Shown here: positions 62,890 through 64,000 of the stretch, in pieces
Layout of the letters: the number at the start of each line of letters is the position of its first letter
Numbering within the stretch: the first letter of the stretch is position 1
NCBI GenBank assembly: GCA_947503245.1
Contig: CANNCV010000001.1
Location: 1,797,501 to 1,861,500, forward strand
From: an uncultured Sphingomonadaceae bacterium
GTDB lineage: Bacteria > Pseudomonadota > Alphaproteobacteria > Sphingomonadales > Sphingomonadaceae
Direction of reading: 5' to 3'
DNA: 64,000 nucleotides
Program-made: the position numbers and the translations under genes
Notes under the pieces: model-generated
Seen by the model: only the letters and a program-made list of their open reading frames with translations
Told to the model about the DNA's origin: nothing
Databases searched by the model: none

Positions 62890-63899
62890 GGGGTCACCTC
62901 GTCATCAATTTCGACTTGGAAGGTTATGGTGCGTGTCTGCCCGCCGGGAACGTCGCCAAGATCGACAGAGATTGCGGTTCCATCAAATGCACCGGCATCA
63001 TCAGCGGTGTCGGCATCGGTTAATGACGCACCTTCCAATGTAATTGTCTCAGTCTGGTAAATTGTGTTCGCTGGGATAGGGTCAGAGATGATAACATTCT
63101 CAAGTGTGCCACTACCCGTAACGGTGGCGATCAGCGAATATGTGATGATCGATCCAGGAACGGCAGAAGTGCCGCCAAAAGGATCGAGAACAGTGGCTTC
63201 TTTTACCAATGCGATAGAGGCGGCTTGAATGATGAAGAAACCACTGTCATCATCATCAGCACCAGTCGTACCGACAACAGCATCACCGCCGCCATCGCCT
63301 TGACCATCGAATACAGTGCCTGGGGCGCCAGTTCCGGTCACTGCCTCAGCAGTAAGCGAGACCTCTGCACGTTGACCATCTTCGGCATCGGCAGGAATAT
63401 TGTTAATAATGAAAACGGTGATATTGGCGTCTGGTTCAAGAACTGGATCATTCACACCAGCGACATAAATCTCATCTTCGCCGGGATCATATACGCCATT
63501 ACCATTGGTATCGAGCACGATTTGTACCAGCGCAGTGTCAAAATCATCACCAGGACGCGCAGTGTCTGCGGTTAGCGTAAATGCTTCTGATCCGTTACCG
63601 GTGTTGGTCACCAAATATGTCAGAACTTCGTCATCTGCATCAGGTGAAGTCGCGACATCGCCCGGATCGGAAGAATCAACCGTCACATCCAGAAGCTCGT
63701 CTACAGTTATGGAAACAGTATTAGAGGGCAGTTCAACCCGACCATCTGGTCCGTCAAAGCTTGCCGTCGCAGTGTTGTCGATCGGTGTACCGGCACGTGT
63801 GCCAGCAGCCAGAGCAGTATGACTGGTCGTCATTGCAAGGGCAAAAATCGATATTGCGCTTAGACGCAAACAACCGGTGGAGAATTGTGATTTAAACAT
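62886..63899 (-). CDS. Secreted DUF11-type protein, first gene of the cluster
   Basis: The 337-residue protein has a signal peptide (LSAISIFALAMTTSHTALA), the module GTPIDNTATASFDGPDGRV with LPSNTVSITV, a Ca-binding-like loop LDTNGNGVYDPGEDE, the strand PDANITVFIINNIPA, and a C-terminal DUF11 domain (AASIALVKEATVLDPFGGTS, AVPGSIITYSLIATV, VIISDPIPANTIYQTE). The protein is very acidic (runs such as DADDE and GADDDDSG). It is the first of four leftward genes; the 101 bases before it, up to the window end, must hold the promoter but no clear elements could be assigned. Confidence 0.78.
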   Translation of the reverse strand: MFKSQFSTGCLRLSAISIFALAMTTSHTALAAGTRAGTPIDNTATASFDGPDGRVELPSNTVSITVDELLDVTVDSSDPGDVATSPDADDEVLTYLVTNTGNGSEAFTLTADTARPGDDFDTALVQIVLDTNGNGVYDPGEDEIYVAGVNDPVLEPDANITVFIINNIPADAEDGQRAEVSLTAEAVTGTGAPGTVFDGQGDGGGDAVVGTTGADDDDSGFFIIQAASIALVKEATVLDPFGGTSAVPGSIITYSLIATVTGSGTLENVIISDPIPANTIYQTETITLEGASLTDADTADDAGAFDGTAISVDLGDVPGGQTRTITFQVEIDDEVTP

Positions 63900-64000
63900 A
63901 AAAATAATCCGCTTTCATTTCGATAGTGCGGGTTATGTCAGAGAAATCACAAAAAACGGTTAACAGAGAGGCGCTTATCTGTGCAAAGCAAAATGCTATT

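Overview
The window is chromosomal DNA from an alphaproteobacterium, most likely a sphingomonad (order Sphingomonadales) of the moderate-GC marine type. The signs are a gcrA cell-cycle regulator, an F0 operon with both b' and b subunits and no F1 genes beside it, the order pyrF-trpF-trpB-trpA-accD-folC, and the nature of the housekeeping proteins. This placement is inferred from gene content; no database search was possible. Coding density is high, and I saw no insertion sequence, integrase, prophage or CRISPR array.

Left part (1-13744): the 5' portion of an rRNA pseudouridine synthase, a secreted DUF1223 protein and an AmpG-like MFS transporter. A long leftward run follows (purB, a LapA-domain protein, pyrF, trpF, trpB, trpA, accD, folC) for purine, pyrimidine, tryptophan, fatty-acid and folate synthesis. 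A membrane protein fusing two DoxX-like repeats to an NDH-2-type flavoprotein, and radC, complete this part.

Middle (13870-35541): a YdbH-YnbE-YdbL operon (envelope lipid transport), the F0 operon (atpI, atpB, atpE, b', b) with a conspicuous hairpin after atpE, a glutaminyl cyclase, uvrC, recO, apaG overlapping a LysR gene, parE overlapping a beta-lactamase-fold lipase/esterase-like or lactamase-like gene, two DUF547 proteins flanking a GT-C/GT2 glycosyltransferase pair, gcrA, an ABC-2 permease, hspQ and tRNA-Ser(CGA). Two degenerate tandem repeats ending like the tRNA 3' end follow the tRNA.

Accessory region (35800-45557): a small orphan gene, a double-cupin protein, a VOC protein, then a compact acidic-sugar utilisation locus. 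It has a secreted beta-helix polysaccharide lyase-like protein, a FAH/MhpD-type hydratase-hydrolase, a three-part TRAP transporter, a LacI regulator, an RpiB-like isomerase of the DhuI type and KduD. Three copies of one palindrome, two between the divergent lyase and hydratase genes and one ahead of the isomerase, make a convincing LacI regulon.

Right part (45626-64000): an M1 metallopeptidase with a DUF6702 partner, argC next to a fused N-acetylglutamate kinase/synthase, thyA, the E1alpha-E1beta-E2 genes of the branched-chain 2-oxoacid dehydrogenase, and a leftward four-gene cluster of secreted DUF11-type proteins ending in a 1703-residue protein with an apparent outer-membrane beta-barrel. 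This last cluster and the LacI-controlled uronate locus are the best candidates for systems not yet described in detail.
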